A stretch of 64,000 nt of DNA. It comes from Scolanthus callimorphus (Eukaryota; Cnidaria; Anthozoa; Actiniaria; Edwardsiidae). The DNA lies in contig CM066916.1 of the NCBI GenBank assembly GCA_033964015.1, positions 30,025,404 to 30,089,403 on the forward strand. Reading direction: 5' to 3'. Made by a program: the position numbers and the translations under genes. Position 1 is the first letter of the stretch. The number at the start of each line of letters is the position of its first letter. Below are positions 15,101 to 24,318 of this stretch, piece after piece. The notes under the pieces are model-generated. The model saw only the letters and a list, made by a program, of their open reading frames with translations. It was not told the DNA's origin and did not search any database.

Positions 15101-18100
15101 AACGGCGCTCATGACTTTACCACAAGCGCGGGGCGAGATTACTGTCAGGGCGCTATCCCACTTCCCTTTGATAGCCTGGCATAGAAACAATCTATTCATT
15201 TTACCTGAAAGTAATTTGGGGTTCAAAGTTTAAAAGACCAAGAATAGAGTAGAGGCCGTATAATAAACAATTCCGCAATTGTATCAAACATATTCCGGCT
15301 CAGTTGCCCTGGGGGGAAATGTGGGGGACTTCTATATGAACAAGTCGGTGGTAGTCGAAAGAAATATGAAATTCACAGCTAAAAGATAGCAATATGGGCG
15401 TGTCTCTTATAAATACTAGCCCTTACAGACTACGCTACAGCCACCTTGTAAGATCAAACTCTACACCAAAGGTGTGAATGCTGTTTTGTAACTACCATAT
15501 AATAGGTTCTTAATTTCTATGGAGGAGATGGATGGTTAAAGGGAGGCTGTCACGCAACTGCGCAGCTGTTCTGCGCATCTCAAAACAAAGAAGTATCGTC
15601 CCGTAACGATGGCTAGCGAAGGCTGAAAACCACGAAAAGAATCCGTTTCAATCTCGCTATTTCTCGATCCATCCGACCAAATGTTTACGTTTTACACATT
15701 CTTCAATAGTTTTCTGATAGGATGGTTTAAATAGTTTTGCCAAGTGATCATTCCTGGAGCATGCGCGTATCGTGACAGCCTCCCTTTAAAAATTACCAGA
15801 AAATAGTAAGAATGTGGTTTGTCCTTCATTATAAGCATTTTAGTCACATCAATATTGCCAAAAGTCCAACAAAAATATTAAACAATGGATATACAATGTA
15901 TTTCTTCACTGTATAATAGATGAATACGTTAATAAATAATAATAATAATAAAAGAATGGAATAGATGAAAAATGCAAAAAGCAGTACATCACATATATGT
16001 ATGACAACTTTACCTCAAAGAACGTTTATTACACCAAATTATGGCAATTGTTACTGGTTTTGTTGCTTATTGTTGTTTAAGCGCCATCATTTGATATTAT
16101 TTAACTATTTATAATTGGACAGCGAGGACGAGAGCCAATCAGATCACATGACTCGTGACAGTTTGCGAATGGCTTTTCTACGAGTGAAAAATCATAGCGG
16201 GTGACGTTATATTGGTAAGCATAGCATGGTATGCCTGTGAAAGAGAGCGTAAAAATACAAGATATTTTTTTCGTGACCGATTTGAAAATAAACACCGACC
16301 GATGCCTTGGACAGATATGTTAACAAAATGGCAGACAAGGAAACACCTGTCTTCGAATTTATCAAGAAAAAAAAACCATCATAGCGACTAATACAGAGAT
16401 CGTCTGAAGATTGTAGCTCAGGATTTAGTTCTATCAGATCTGACCTCGACCTACAATGTAGCTCTAATTGATAAAGTCTAGTCGTAGTAACAATTTAGGC
16501 CATTGTTCATGCTTAGTGGAACAAACTGGCTTTTAAGAAAAAAAAAAAAAAAGAACAAGAAAGAAAACATTAGAGAGACTGAGGATCGCATGAATATTGT
16601 AGTCAGTTTACATGAAAACAAAAATGTCTTTGGTAAAGGGATGTATGAAGTTTTCAATATCAGCGTTTGGTTTCCATAGTAGCGGCGATGGAACAGGTAC
16701 AACTGTCATACAGTTCTCGATGTTTCTTTCTGGGTCTTAGCTCATGTGAACCGGTAATCCAGTCGGAAGCGGTCTTTGCATAACAGAACGAGCATGCGCA
16801 TTAAAACATTATCCTTTCACACAAAGCTGGCTCGCCAGATTTCAACAGAACGGGATAAAAAAATATAAAAAATACGGGTCAATACAGATGCCCTTGCACT
16901 TGTTGGGTCATAAGGAAACCGAGGTGATGCAAGTCATTGAAGTGTATGGCTCAGCTCTCCAACTTTTGAAGACAAATTGTAATTTGCTTCCTTCTTCTCA
17001 AAACGTGAATTTTCGCGCTTTTCTTGCGCTGACACAATTTTTCGTTTGTTTTAGCAATGTAATTTTTTTAGGCAAAAAACTTAACACTGTAAACGCCATG
17101 CTAAAGCTGTTTCATTGTGTAATAACAAACACTTATGTGTTATATGATAAGTACAATTGAAAGTTGAAATCCAAGGATTTGATTGCTTCTTTAAGGACCG
17201 GAAAAAGCACCAGGAAAGCAAATTAGCATGAGTGAGTTTGCACGAAAGAGAAAAGCGGGCCTTTTAGAAAGTCCTCAGTAACTTTACTGATTCTGAAGCA
17301 ACCGTGGAACCATGCTTCAGCAGGTTTCTTCGATAGCAGAACTAACTTAGAGCAACCACACACATCTAAGAGGTCTTGCAAAAGCTGCCGGGGTAGCTTA
17401 GATGTTTGACTACGCGTTGAAAACACAATTAGTCAGTCCAGAGTTAAGAGCAGAATTAAGAAAAATCGACGCAGTGACATGTACCAGAAACATGAACTCG
17501 CTTATATGTTTCTGCATGTACTTGATTTGGGCTTTCCGTGAATTTTGAATCACTATTTCCTAGGTCTAGAGTGCATTCTAAACCGTATAATTTATGAAAT
17601 TCTAATGTTTTGTATAGGGAAATGTGATTCCTAGGCAAAATGTATTTTTGATTTTATTATTGACAAGGAAAAATTAAGAAAGCAACCCGATTACATATTT
17701 ATACCATAAGAAGACTGAATAAGTCACAGTAAAGTAAAAAGTAAAAACTGTGCTTATATAGCGCTTATCCCCACGGCTCAAAGCGCTTTACATTTATGGA
17801 TAACTCAACCTATAGAAACCAGTTTTATAAACTGTATAATTTTCCGTAAATATAAATAATACTTACAGATGGTTGAGATGTGTACAATTTGCCAGAGCTC
17901 TCGCGGGTACGTTTGTAATTTTGTTTTGACTCAAATCCCTATAAACAAACAAACAAATTATATACAAATCAGATCATTCGAAGTAGACTGGCAAATTTAT
18001 AATATAACGAAAATAGACTAAACGGAAAGAAATTAAAAGCTTTGCGGATAAGGTGGTTAAGCCACAAGGAAAAAAGGGTATCTTAATTTTAGCGATAAGA

Positions 18101-20346
18101 AAGCAAGCGTGAAAGCTTAGCTATAGGTCATTTCGTCACGTTGCCCTTGAAAAAAGCCAGTGTCAAACTTATGTTCTCTCATTAACAGATTAAAGGCGCT
18201 AGTTTCACAAAATCATCAAATTCGACCCTTTTCAAAAGTCCATTTCCGAAGTATTTTGTGTCTAAGAAGTTTTCAGGCACGCCTAATATATGTTACTCGA
18301 AAAATTCTCAAGACTTTCCCTTTGCACTTCCCTAACCACGACAGACACTTCGCAGATTTGGAAGTTAGTCAGTTTTGCTCTACAAGAAAAACATGGAGTA
18401 TGCATTACAAAATTTTAAAGCTGGTTGGAGAATTTCTCACATTTCTGGCGCATAAAAGGGGTTTCCTTTGGACCCAAAATAGGGTAAAGTAGAACAGAAG
18501 GCAATGCGATCATTAAGAGAACAGTCAAGATACATAATTTGTAGATTAATTTCTCGTGCTCGCGTTTATAGGCACTGCCCCAGACCCAGTTAATCCTCAA
18601 AACTGAGGTAGCAAAAACTAGGATGCTGGAATCTCCAAGATTGCACTCTTGTTTTTATGATAAACTGGCCATCTGAGCCCGAATACAAACTAGATCCGTC
18701 GAAAAGATGCCGTTGAAAGCGACACAATGTGTAAATTCATTTAGTGGATAAAACGCGAACAGACTAGCTCCGCTAGACACCAGAAAAGAAAAAAAAACGT
18801 TCCCAATAACGTGCGTTTAATAGTTTGTTTTATTAGGAAAGTGGCTTTGGGTGAATTTGTGTGTAAAGATATGCAGTTACTCACACCACGCGTTATTCAT
18901 CGGGTGATTCTTGAAATATCTTTTTCCATTTGCGTTTTTCCGGTATTAGATGTAGCTTTTAATGGGGCCTTGGCTCCGTTTACTCAATGAGCATCCCCGA
19001 TTTGCTTGATGTTTTGATTAGCTCCTGATATATAAAATCTCTCTTGTGCATTTGTGTTATTGCTAAAAACGCGGCGTCAAAAGCTGGCGAAAATGCAGTT
19101 AGCCTACTGCAAAAATAACACGAAATAATAACTCGAAATTAGTGGGGAAAAATACAAAAATAAAGTGTCTGGAATAGTGAACGACCATGAAATTTTAAGT
19201 ACTTCACTACTTTGTTTGTTTGTTGTTTTTTTTCTTCCATCGCTTTCCCCCAAAATTTCTATCAAATATTATGAAACTGGATAGTGATAAAAGTGCTTCA
19301 TATCTCAGTTCTTCCTAGCTGTCGGCGGAACAGAGCGTTTGTTCTTTGAGCGATATTTTCCCAAACATTCAGGCCCGTGAAATAGCAGCACAGAGTGCAT
19401 TGTGTATTGCAAGGTATGCTTTGAAGATTTTAATAGCGCGCGCAAACACGAATTCGCTTTCTTGAAGATTCTAAAAGAGAGCCGCAAATGACGGACAAGG
19501 GGTAAATGCACCGTCCTATTTCACAGGCAATACTTCCGTGGCTTCTATCGTCATGGTGTACTGATAGACGTGTTTGATAATCAAAAATAATGACGAATTC
19601 TCCGGCGTGCGACCCTTTAGTGTATGCCGCATACACAGAAAATCCAAGTTTAACTTTAAAAACAAAAATCCCATATCAAGTCATGAATTTGATTCTGTTT
19701 TTCGTGAGCTAAAGTTTACGGGTAACGCTAAACACACAGCGATTTGACAATAAAGAGAGAAATAAATTAAATTGGGGATTTACTGAGGCGACCGAGGCAA
19801 TGAATGGGGTTAAGCATAATAAACAATCAAACTTAATACTTAAATGCGCGCAAAGTACAATATAGCCAATCACGTTGTTTTTTTCCCAAGAAATGATGAA
19901 ATTTTAAAATGACATGCCGAATTTCTTCAGCACAGCTCAGAGCGCTTGTGCTAAAAAAATTCCATACGTGATACGTGATTAAGGTTTGCAAGACAGCTAT
20001 TTATAACGGAGACGTGAAGGCTATTCTTCCAGCTTTTCACACTTAATTCATTGATATCACTACAGTATCTTGAGAATACACTTAACTCTTATGACACAAC
20101 AAACTACTGTTGTAGGTTTACTTACAGAATCGCTACCCGGTTCGGTAGCCCGTTAGGAATGCTTGTCAAATTCCTACCCTTACAGTCCACCAGTAAGCCT
20201 CTATTTCCCGCTTCTCGGCACACACATGGAATTATAGAATCACACTCCTCTTTTAGTCTCTGATTCTTGTCGAATTTAGCACTTGTAATTGAAGGAACCA
20301 GTAGTAGAGCGATCAAAACAAGAACTCGGCGCGTTATGGAAGCCAT
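76..20346 (-). CDS. LGR-like leucine-rich-repeat receptor, 5' part of gene
   Basis: Six exons traced. Exon 1 codes a signal peptide and Cys-rich LRR N-cap. The others are 72 or 69 bases long, each one LRR of 24 or 23 residues, all split after the second base of a Leu codon, so any exon can be joined to any other in frame. This one-exon-per-repeat layout is typical of the LGR family (glycoprotein-hormone, relaxin and R-spondin receptors). SLRRRCLARIPNVLYL followed by a 23-residue NRLTAVPYGLQSLPKL unit resembles LGR4/5/6 repeats. The transmembrane part, if any, lies left of the window. Other secreted or membrane LRR proteins cannot be excluded. Undetected exons may remain in the 13.5 kb intron. 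Confidence 0.75.
145..1423. other. Intron of LRR gene with a tandem hairpin repeat
   Basis: Holds the 135-bp tandem duplicate at 357-627. The rest is AT-rich with no supported exon. Confidence 0.6.
357..627. repeat. Two tandem copies of a 135-bp hairpin unit
   Basis: Copies begin near 358 and 493 and differ at only a few bases. Each has 20-base inverted arms (gtttccatgacaacgcacgc at 358-377 against 405-424 in copy 1). Confidence 0.9.
1424..1495 (-). CDS. LRR gene exon 5: one 24-residue LRR
   Basis: Seventy-two bases between CGTAG and GTAAGT, phase 2. Reads FLSNNKISSLRRRCLARI then PNVLYL. The Cys-containing form resembles the NRIHSL-KKCF repeat of LGR4/5/6. Confidence 0.87.
2802..3120. mobile_element. 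Foldback (MITE-like) element with internal 40-bp minisatellite
   Basis: The ends are inverted repeats of about 55 bases, starting agaccccgttcacacgag. Between them, a unit of about 40 bases (cggtacaattctggtacagt and following) is repeated three times plus a partial copy. No coding capacity, and it lies in an LRR-gene intron. Confidence 0.85.
3220..3840. repeat. CAA/ACA-rich simple sequence
   Basis: Long interrupted runs of (CAA)n with a C11-like tract at the start. Apparent Asn/Gln/Thr or Val/Leu frames here are products of the repeat. Confidence 0.85.
3984..4052 (-). CDS. LRR gene exon 4: one 23-residue LRR
   Basis: Sixty-nine bases between TTGCAG and GTAAGT, phase 2. Reads DLKENLLKDWPRLSQDLP then ALQSL. 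Confidence 0.87.
4299..4370 (-). CDS. LRR gene exon 3: one 24-residue LRR
   Basis: Exactly 72 bases between CGTAG and GTGAGT, phase 2. Reads YLQGNNISQIHTDAFRNL then RRLQLL. Confidence 0.87.
4608..4787. mobile_element. Foldback element, family A
   Basis: Near-palindrome with termini acaaggaatttctgcaga and tctgcagaaattccctgt, and inner arms around cccatgg. A second copy lies at 59864-60027. Confidence 0.85.
5165..5615. repeat. Repeat with poly-G/poly-C ends and CCCCTAAAAGATACC units
   Basis: A poly-G tract near 5170 and a poly-C tract near 5595 bracket dispersed copies of cccctaaaagatacc. A related structure sits at 52095-52395. Confidence 0.7.
5616..8675. other. LRR-gene intron, no gene seen
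   Basis: AT-rich sequence with no convincing exon, RNA gene or long repeat on either strand. A poly-C tract lies near 8137. Confidence 0.5.
8676..11960 (-). mobile_element. Non-LTR retrotransposon, CR1/L2 (Jockey-superfamily) type, decayed
   Basis: Minus-strand element with an APE-type endonuclease followed by reverse transcriptase, ending in a short 3' UTR and a (TCTA)n tail at 8678-8700. A tetranucleotide tail rather than poly-A is usual for CR1/L2 elements. No gag-like ORF is recognisable upstream, so the 5' end is probably truncated and its position is approximate. Confidence 0.85.
8765..11897 (-). pseudogene. Endonuclease-reverse transcriptase ORF of non-LTR element, two frame breaks
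   Basis: Endonuclease motifs ITETWLHSEIPD, GDFNPNAT and GASDHYCIL are in one frame (10431-11897). Reverse-transcriptase motifs are in a second (9352-10536): GPDQIPN, DDIRPVSLT, LFFADFRKAFDLIDH, GIPQGTKLSPILF and the catalytic KYVDDLT. The C-terminal part (RRMYALRTLKRSGV, RPLLEYATPAY) is in a third (8765-9421). One-base losses near 10535 and within an A run near 9382 explain the frames. No RNase H domain is seen. Likely inactive as written, unless these are sequence errors. Confidence 0.88.
12236..12432. mobile_element. Short GC-rich repeat, family B
   Basis: Carries cccagagctccccggctcgt, ggaggctctggtga-like ends and internal catgcgcgaga. Other copies are at 26773-27210, 27470-27675 and 52570-52790. 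Confidence 0.75.
13435..13820. mobile_element. Foldback element with ~100-base imperfect arms
   Basis: 13435-13540 is the reverse complement of about 13715-13820 (ccacaggaggccacggag against ctccgtggcctcctgtgg). No coding sequence. Confidence 0.8.
14427..14567. mobile_element. Short foldback element
   Basis: Terminal inverted repeat ggggccggttcct / aggaaccggcccc with an inner ggataa-rich hairpin. Confidence 0.75.
14695..15596. mobile_element. Two adjacent inverted-repeat structures
   Basis: Arms near 14695-14730 and 14786-14820 (ggcccgctgaatacat) form one foldback. A 48-base sequence at 14838-14885 recurs inverted at 15549-15596 (gcgcagctgttc...). These are probably non-autonomous DNA elements. 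Confidence 0.7.
15597..17866. other. LRR-gene intron, no gene seen
   Basis: AT-rich. It holds a short motif near 17745-17790 (gcttatatagcgcttatc ... aaagcgctttaca) common in marine invertebrate repeats. No supported exon. Confidence 0.5.
17867..17938 (-). CDS. LRR gene exon 2: one 24-residue LRR
   Basis: Exactly 72 bases between TATAG and GTAAGT. With the split Leu it reads LDLSQNKITNVPARALANC then THLNHL. The phase joins exon 1 perfectly. Confidence 0.9.
17939..20125. other. First intron of LRR gene, no gene seen
   Basis: No exon, RNA gene or strong repeat is recognisable. AT-rich with scattered short palindromes. Confidence 0.5.
20126..20346 (-). CDS. LRR gene exon 1: signal peptide and LRR N-cap
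   Basis: Start chosen at the Met of MASITRRVLVLIALL, followed by VPSITSA and a predicted cleavage, a standard signal peptide. An in-frame Met lies 67 codons upstream but would bury the signal. Next comes the N-cap, C-----PCVCREAGNRG then LLVDCKGRNLTSIPNGLP, with four Cys and the IP--LP hallmark. It ends RVAI plus CT, donor GTAAGT (phase 2). Confidence 0.88.
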
Positions 20347-21103
20347 TTGGCGGTTACTGCTGTGTCGTTTGGGTTTCCCTTCGCGAGAGGAGAGTCGCAT
20401 TTCTTGAACTATGACCAAGGCTAGCACAATACAGCTAGGCCGCATACCACCGGACCCCCGGCCGTGTACATGTCGACGTAAAATGCTCGGCAAGGTTGGG
20501 CACAATGCAAGATTTAAGGAAGTGTGGAGAGACACGCTGCTGGCCAATGTCAGAACGCGCTATATTTAGCTCCGCTCTCAAATGTGCAAACCAGAACACT
20601 CGTCAATTCTCCGCGAGAATATCTCTTCCGGTGCTGATAAATTGAACGAGCGCGCGAGGCAAGTTGGGACAATCTTGAATTCTCAACTTGGGGGAATGTG
20701 TTTATGAGACGACATCTTTTTTTCCCTTTACTAATATGTCATTACAAATAAATAAAGATGTACTTCGAAGCCAAAATGGCATTGTACGAATTCACAAGAG
20801 TCTCGTTTAAAATTACGCCAAAAGATATTGTAAATGTAGTTTCGTCTTACCGGTCTTAAACAAAAACCCGGAATTTCATTTGTCCTCGTATTCTTGATTA
20901 AACTAATATTTTCTCCTATATTTCGCCTGATTTCACGAATATATTCGCTACTAGCTCTGGAGTTTGTTGAGTCTAATTTTAAGAGTATGCTACGGAAAAT
21001 TTGTAAGCTCTTAATTTTTTACTGTTAGCTTTTCGCAACGAATGAGAAATTCCTCCTTTTTTAGGCGCACAACTAAGACAATGTGATTTACGCTATTGCA
21101 TAT
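20347..21103. other. Upstream region of the LRR gene
   Basis: CpG-rich up to about 20660, as expected near a transcription start. A TAAATATA sequence near 20560-20567 (minus strand) is the only TATA-like candidate. The start site is not determinable. Confidence 0.4.
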
Positions 21104-21289
21104 TAGTCAAATCACACTAGTGGTCTATTATCAATGCTGCATTCTGATTGGTTGAGCTACTAGTAGGCTATAAGTTATAGCCTATTAGTAGCGAAAAGTG
21201 TCGGATTTGAAAGCCAAAAAATGGCAAATGACCAGAACAAAAACATTTTTTTGGCAATACAAATTGACCTACTAGTGTGATTTGACTAA
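21104..21289. mobile_element. Short foldback element
   Basis: Ends tagtcaaatcacactag and ctagtgtgatttgacta are exact reverse complements, with inner actagtaggctata arms. Confidence 0.85.
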
Positions 21290-21342
21290 AACAATTATTC
21301 CTCTCGCCCTCATGGCCTCTGAGTCAATAGCTATTGACTCAG

Positions 21343-21377
<35 letters not shown>

Positions 21378-21472
21378 GATACATATTGGTCAGTCCAAGG
21401 TCAGCGGATAAAGAGCTGCAGGGTAGATCTGGTACACTAAAGTGTCTTCCGTATAAATGTCTCCCATGTCTT

Positions 21473-22615
21473 ATAGCGGAGCTCCTGCGCGGGCCGAAGG
21501 CCCGCGCAAGCGGAGCACCATACCTAAGGAAATAACGTCTAACTATGGAGTTGATTTCAAACGTCACGGGCTTTCTTGCTCATTTTGCTTACGTTATTGA
21601 CGGCGCCAAGTCAAATGATTAGGGCGTTAAAATGGTATCGCCCAAAAGATGAATGTGTCCAAGTTTGGTTGCCATAGGTTGTTCCCTTCTTGAGATATGA
21701 TTTTTTTTGTTTTTTCCTGGTATTAAAGGTATAGCGTACGTCCGTCCGTCCGTCCGCCGTACGCGGAAACTCATGGGAACCCTGTGGTATACTAAGAAAA
21801 TTAACAAATCTCACGAAGGGATGGACCTCAAACAACCAAACTTGGGTGAAGTTATCTAAGTGGCAAGGGGGGTGCAACTGCATGGTCACGTGGTATGACG
21901 TCATTGATGACGTCATTATAGGAGAAACATGATATATCTCAAGAAGGGATGAACCTTAGACAACCAAACTTGGGTGAAGTTATTTAAGTGGCAAGGGGGG
22001 TGCAACTGCATGGTCACGTGGTATGACGTCATTGATGACGTCATCATAGGAGAAACATGATATATCTCAAGAAGGGATGGAGCTCAGACAACCAAACTTG
22101 GGTGAAGTTATCTAAGTGGCAAGGGGGGTGCAACTGCATGGTCACGTGGTATGACGTCATTGATGACGTCATCATAGGAGAAACATGACATATCTCAAGA
22201 AGGGATGAACCTCAGACAACCAAACTTGGGTGAAGTTGTCTAAGTGGCAAGGGGGGTGCAACTGCATGGTCACGTGGTATGACGTCATTGATGACGTCAT
22301 CATAGCAGAAAAATGATATATCTCAAGAAGGGATGAACCTCAGACAACCAAACTTGGGTGAAGTTATCTAAGTGGCAAGGGGGGTGCAACTGCATGGTCA
22401 CGTGGTATGACGTCATTGATGACGTCATCATAGGAGAAACATGATATATCTCAAGAAGGGATGAACCTCAGACAACCAAACTTGGGTGAAGTTGTCTAAG
22501 TGGCAAGGGGGGTGCAACTGCATGGTCACGTGGTATGACCACCTTTTTTGTCTCGTTAAAAAAAAATATGTAACCGGGAGCTCCGCTTTTAGCCAGTGGC
22601 TAAATCTATATATTA
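21473..22615. mobile_element. Non-autonomous element carrying a 128-bp tandem array, copy 1
   Basis: Left end tagcggagctcctgcg followed by a GC hairpin (gcgcgggccgaaggcccgcgc). Right end gggagctccgcttttagcc then a ggctaaatctatatatta tail. Inside are about six units of exactly 128 bases (accaaacttggg at 21836, 21964, 22092, 22220, 22348 and 22476). Most units contain cacgtg and two tgacgtca boxes. Confidence 0.85.
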
Positions 22616-23187
22616 GAACGAGGATATACAGAAAAACTCTAAAGTGTACCAATGAAGGATCTAGGACGAGGATATTGTACACTTAATGACTGCTGCCGAG
22701 GGAACATCAGTTTTGTTTCCCGAGTTCGTGTCGAGGGAAACATCAAGATTCGAGGGAAACAAAACTGGTGTTTCCCGAGGGAGAAGTCATTTAAGTGTTT
22801 TGTTATATAGCAGAAAATATACTACAATTATTAAGTCAAAACAAATTGTATATTTAAAGAATGAAAGAGAAGTTACAAAGTGTGCGCGTGACTGCATCAT
22901 GTAAAGGGAAAACACTCCTAAATAACACAATTTTCTTGCATTAGCAAAAACTTATCAAAATTAGCAAAGGCTTTTTTAAAAAGACTCGCGTGTTTAAATA
23001 AACTTCCATTTTTTCCCGCTCTCAAACGCGACGCGCGAAAGCAATATTCCCCAACCGGTCAATAATGTTTCGAAATATTGACTGATCGGGGAATACTTGA
23101 TTTGTACTTCACCACGTGACCTTGATTTAGCCAATAAGAGCGCGCGCTAGGTTGGAGTGAGCACTCGCTATATAACAAATAGAGAAT
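22616..23187. other. Intergenic, repeat-derived
   Basis: Contains repeated cgagggaaacatca/tttcccgag blocks near 22695-22785. No gene seen. Confidence 0.5.
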
Positions 23188-23324
23188 ATTACACGGTGGC
23201 GCGAAGATATGGGTTTTATTTTCGAGTGGCAAGAACAATATTTTACGAATGAGCGCAGCGAATGAGTAAAATATTGTTTTTGACACGAGAAAATAAAACT
23301 CATATCTTAAAGCCACCGTGTAAT
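23188..23324. mobile_element. Foldback element
   Basis: ttacacggtggc at the left and gccaccgtgtaa at the right, with arms of about 60 bases meeting at gagcgcagcgaatgag. Confidence 0.85.
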
Positions 23325-23975
23325 TTTCTTTTTATTATATAGACAAACCAGAGAAAATTATTCCAAATTGATTTCCAAGCACTTTTGTATTGACCGATAT
23401 CCTCACTATTGAAAATATGTCACTCAGGTCCCGGATGTAAAATGAAGTATCTAGGAGGCTCCTGTGGGGGGTAGGGAGGGGACTACCATAAAAAACGTCT
23501 GAGGTTCTCCAAATGAAATTGAAATCCACCCATAACAATATGCGCGGGGCTCGTATAAAAGTTTCCCCTTTGACAGCAAAGACAAAGCAACGCTACAGAA
23601 ACTTTCTGACGATCAAACTATATAAACCGTGCAAATGCTATCCAGGTTTGTAGCTACTTTCGCCAGGGTTCGAATTACGCTCCAATGCTCAAAAGACAAA
23701 AGCTTCAAATCGAGGCTCTTTCCAAGTTCTAATATATTTACAGTAATTTCAGAAAAGCCTCGACTTGAGGTTATTGTTTGTAGGCATTACAGCGTAATTC
23801 GAACATGGCCTAATCAAGCTCGAAAAACAAGAATTTAGGGTTTTCATGCCAGCTCTGCTTTGCCCCCTCCCCTAAGAAAGAGTTTTGGAAATCCCTAATA
23901 GGGTGGGGTACGTTCTACTGACTATACTCCAGTGATGATGAAAAAAAAAACGTAATTCGCAATAACCGAAAACAT

Positions 23976-23981
23976 TTTATT
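23976..23981 (-). terminator. Polyadenylation signal AATAAA for CFAP46
   Basis: AATAAA on the minus strand about 50 bases after the CFAP46 stop codon, at a usual spacing for a short 3' UTR. The cleavage site itself cannot be seen. Confidence 0.6.
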
Positions 23982-24031
23982 CAACAATACGTGCCAAAAC
24001 ATTGAATCACATAACCAGTACATAATACCAG

Positions 24032-24318
24032 CTAAGCCGGTTTATTGGGGTTTAACAACAAAGTAGGGACACCATACATAACCGTGTTAAACCAGTGCCG
24101 CGGTGGGGGTGGGAGGGGCTCTTGTTCAGTTTCCTGGTTCCGTGTTTGGATCTCAAAGTCTTGTTTGACGACTTGTGCGCTGCCTTTCTTAGCGGTGTCT
24201 CCGTGTTTAGAGCCCTTTTCAGACACTATATCGACATCTTGGTCTGGCTCAGGCGGTTTGGGGAATTCCACAAGAGAGCGGACAGCTTGGCCGGTGGTTC
24301 TGCTTTCTTCCAGAAGAA
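24032..24318 (-). CDS. CFAP46: CFAP46 exon 49, terminal exon with stop
   Basis: Continues phase 1 as VLLEESRTTGQAVRSLVE, passes a charged linker, and ends PRHWFNTVMYGVPTLLLN then PNKPA and a stop. R-W-N-V-YG-P near the C-terminus is expected for CFAP46. Acceptor ATCAG. Confidence 0.9.
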
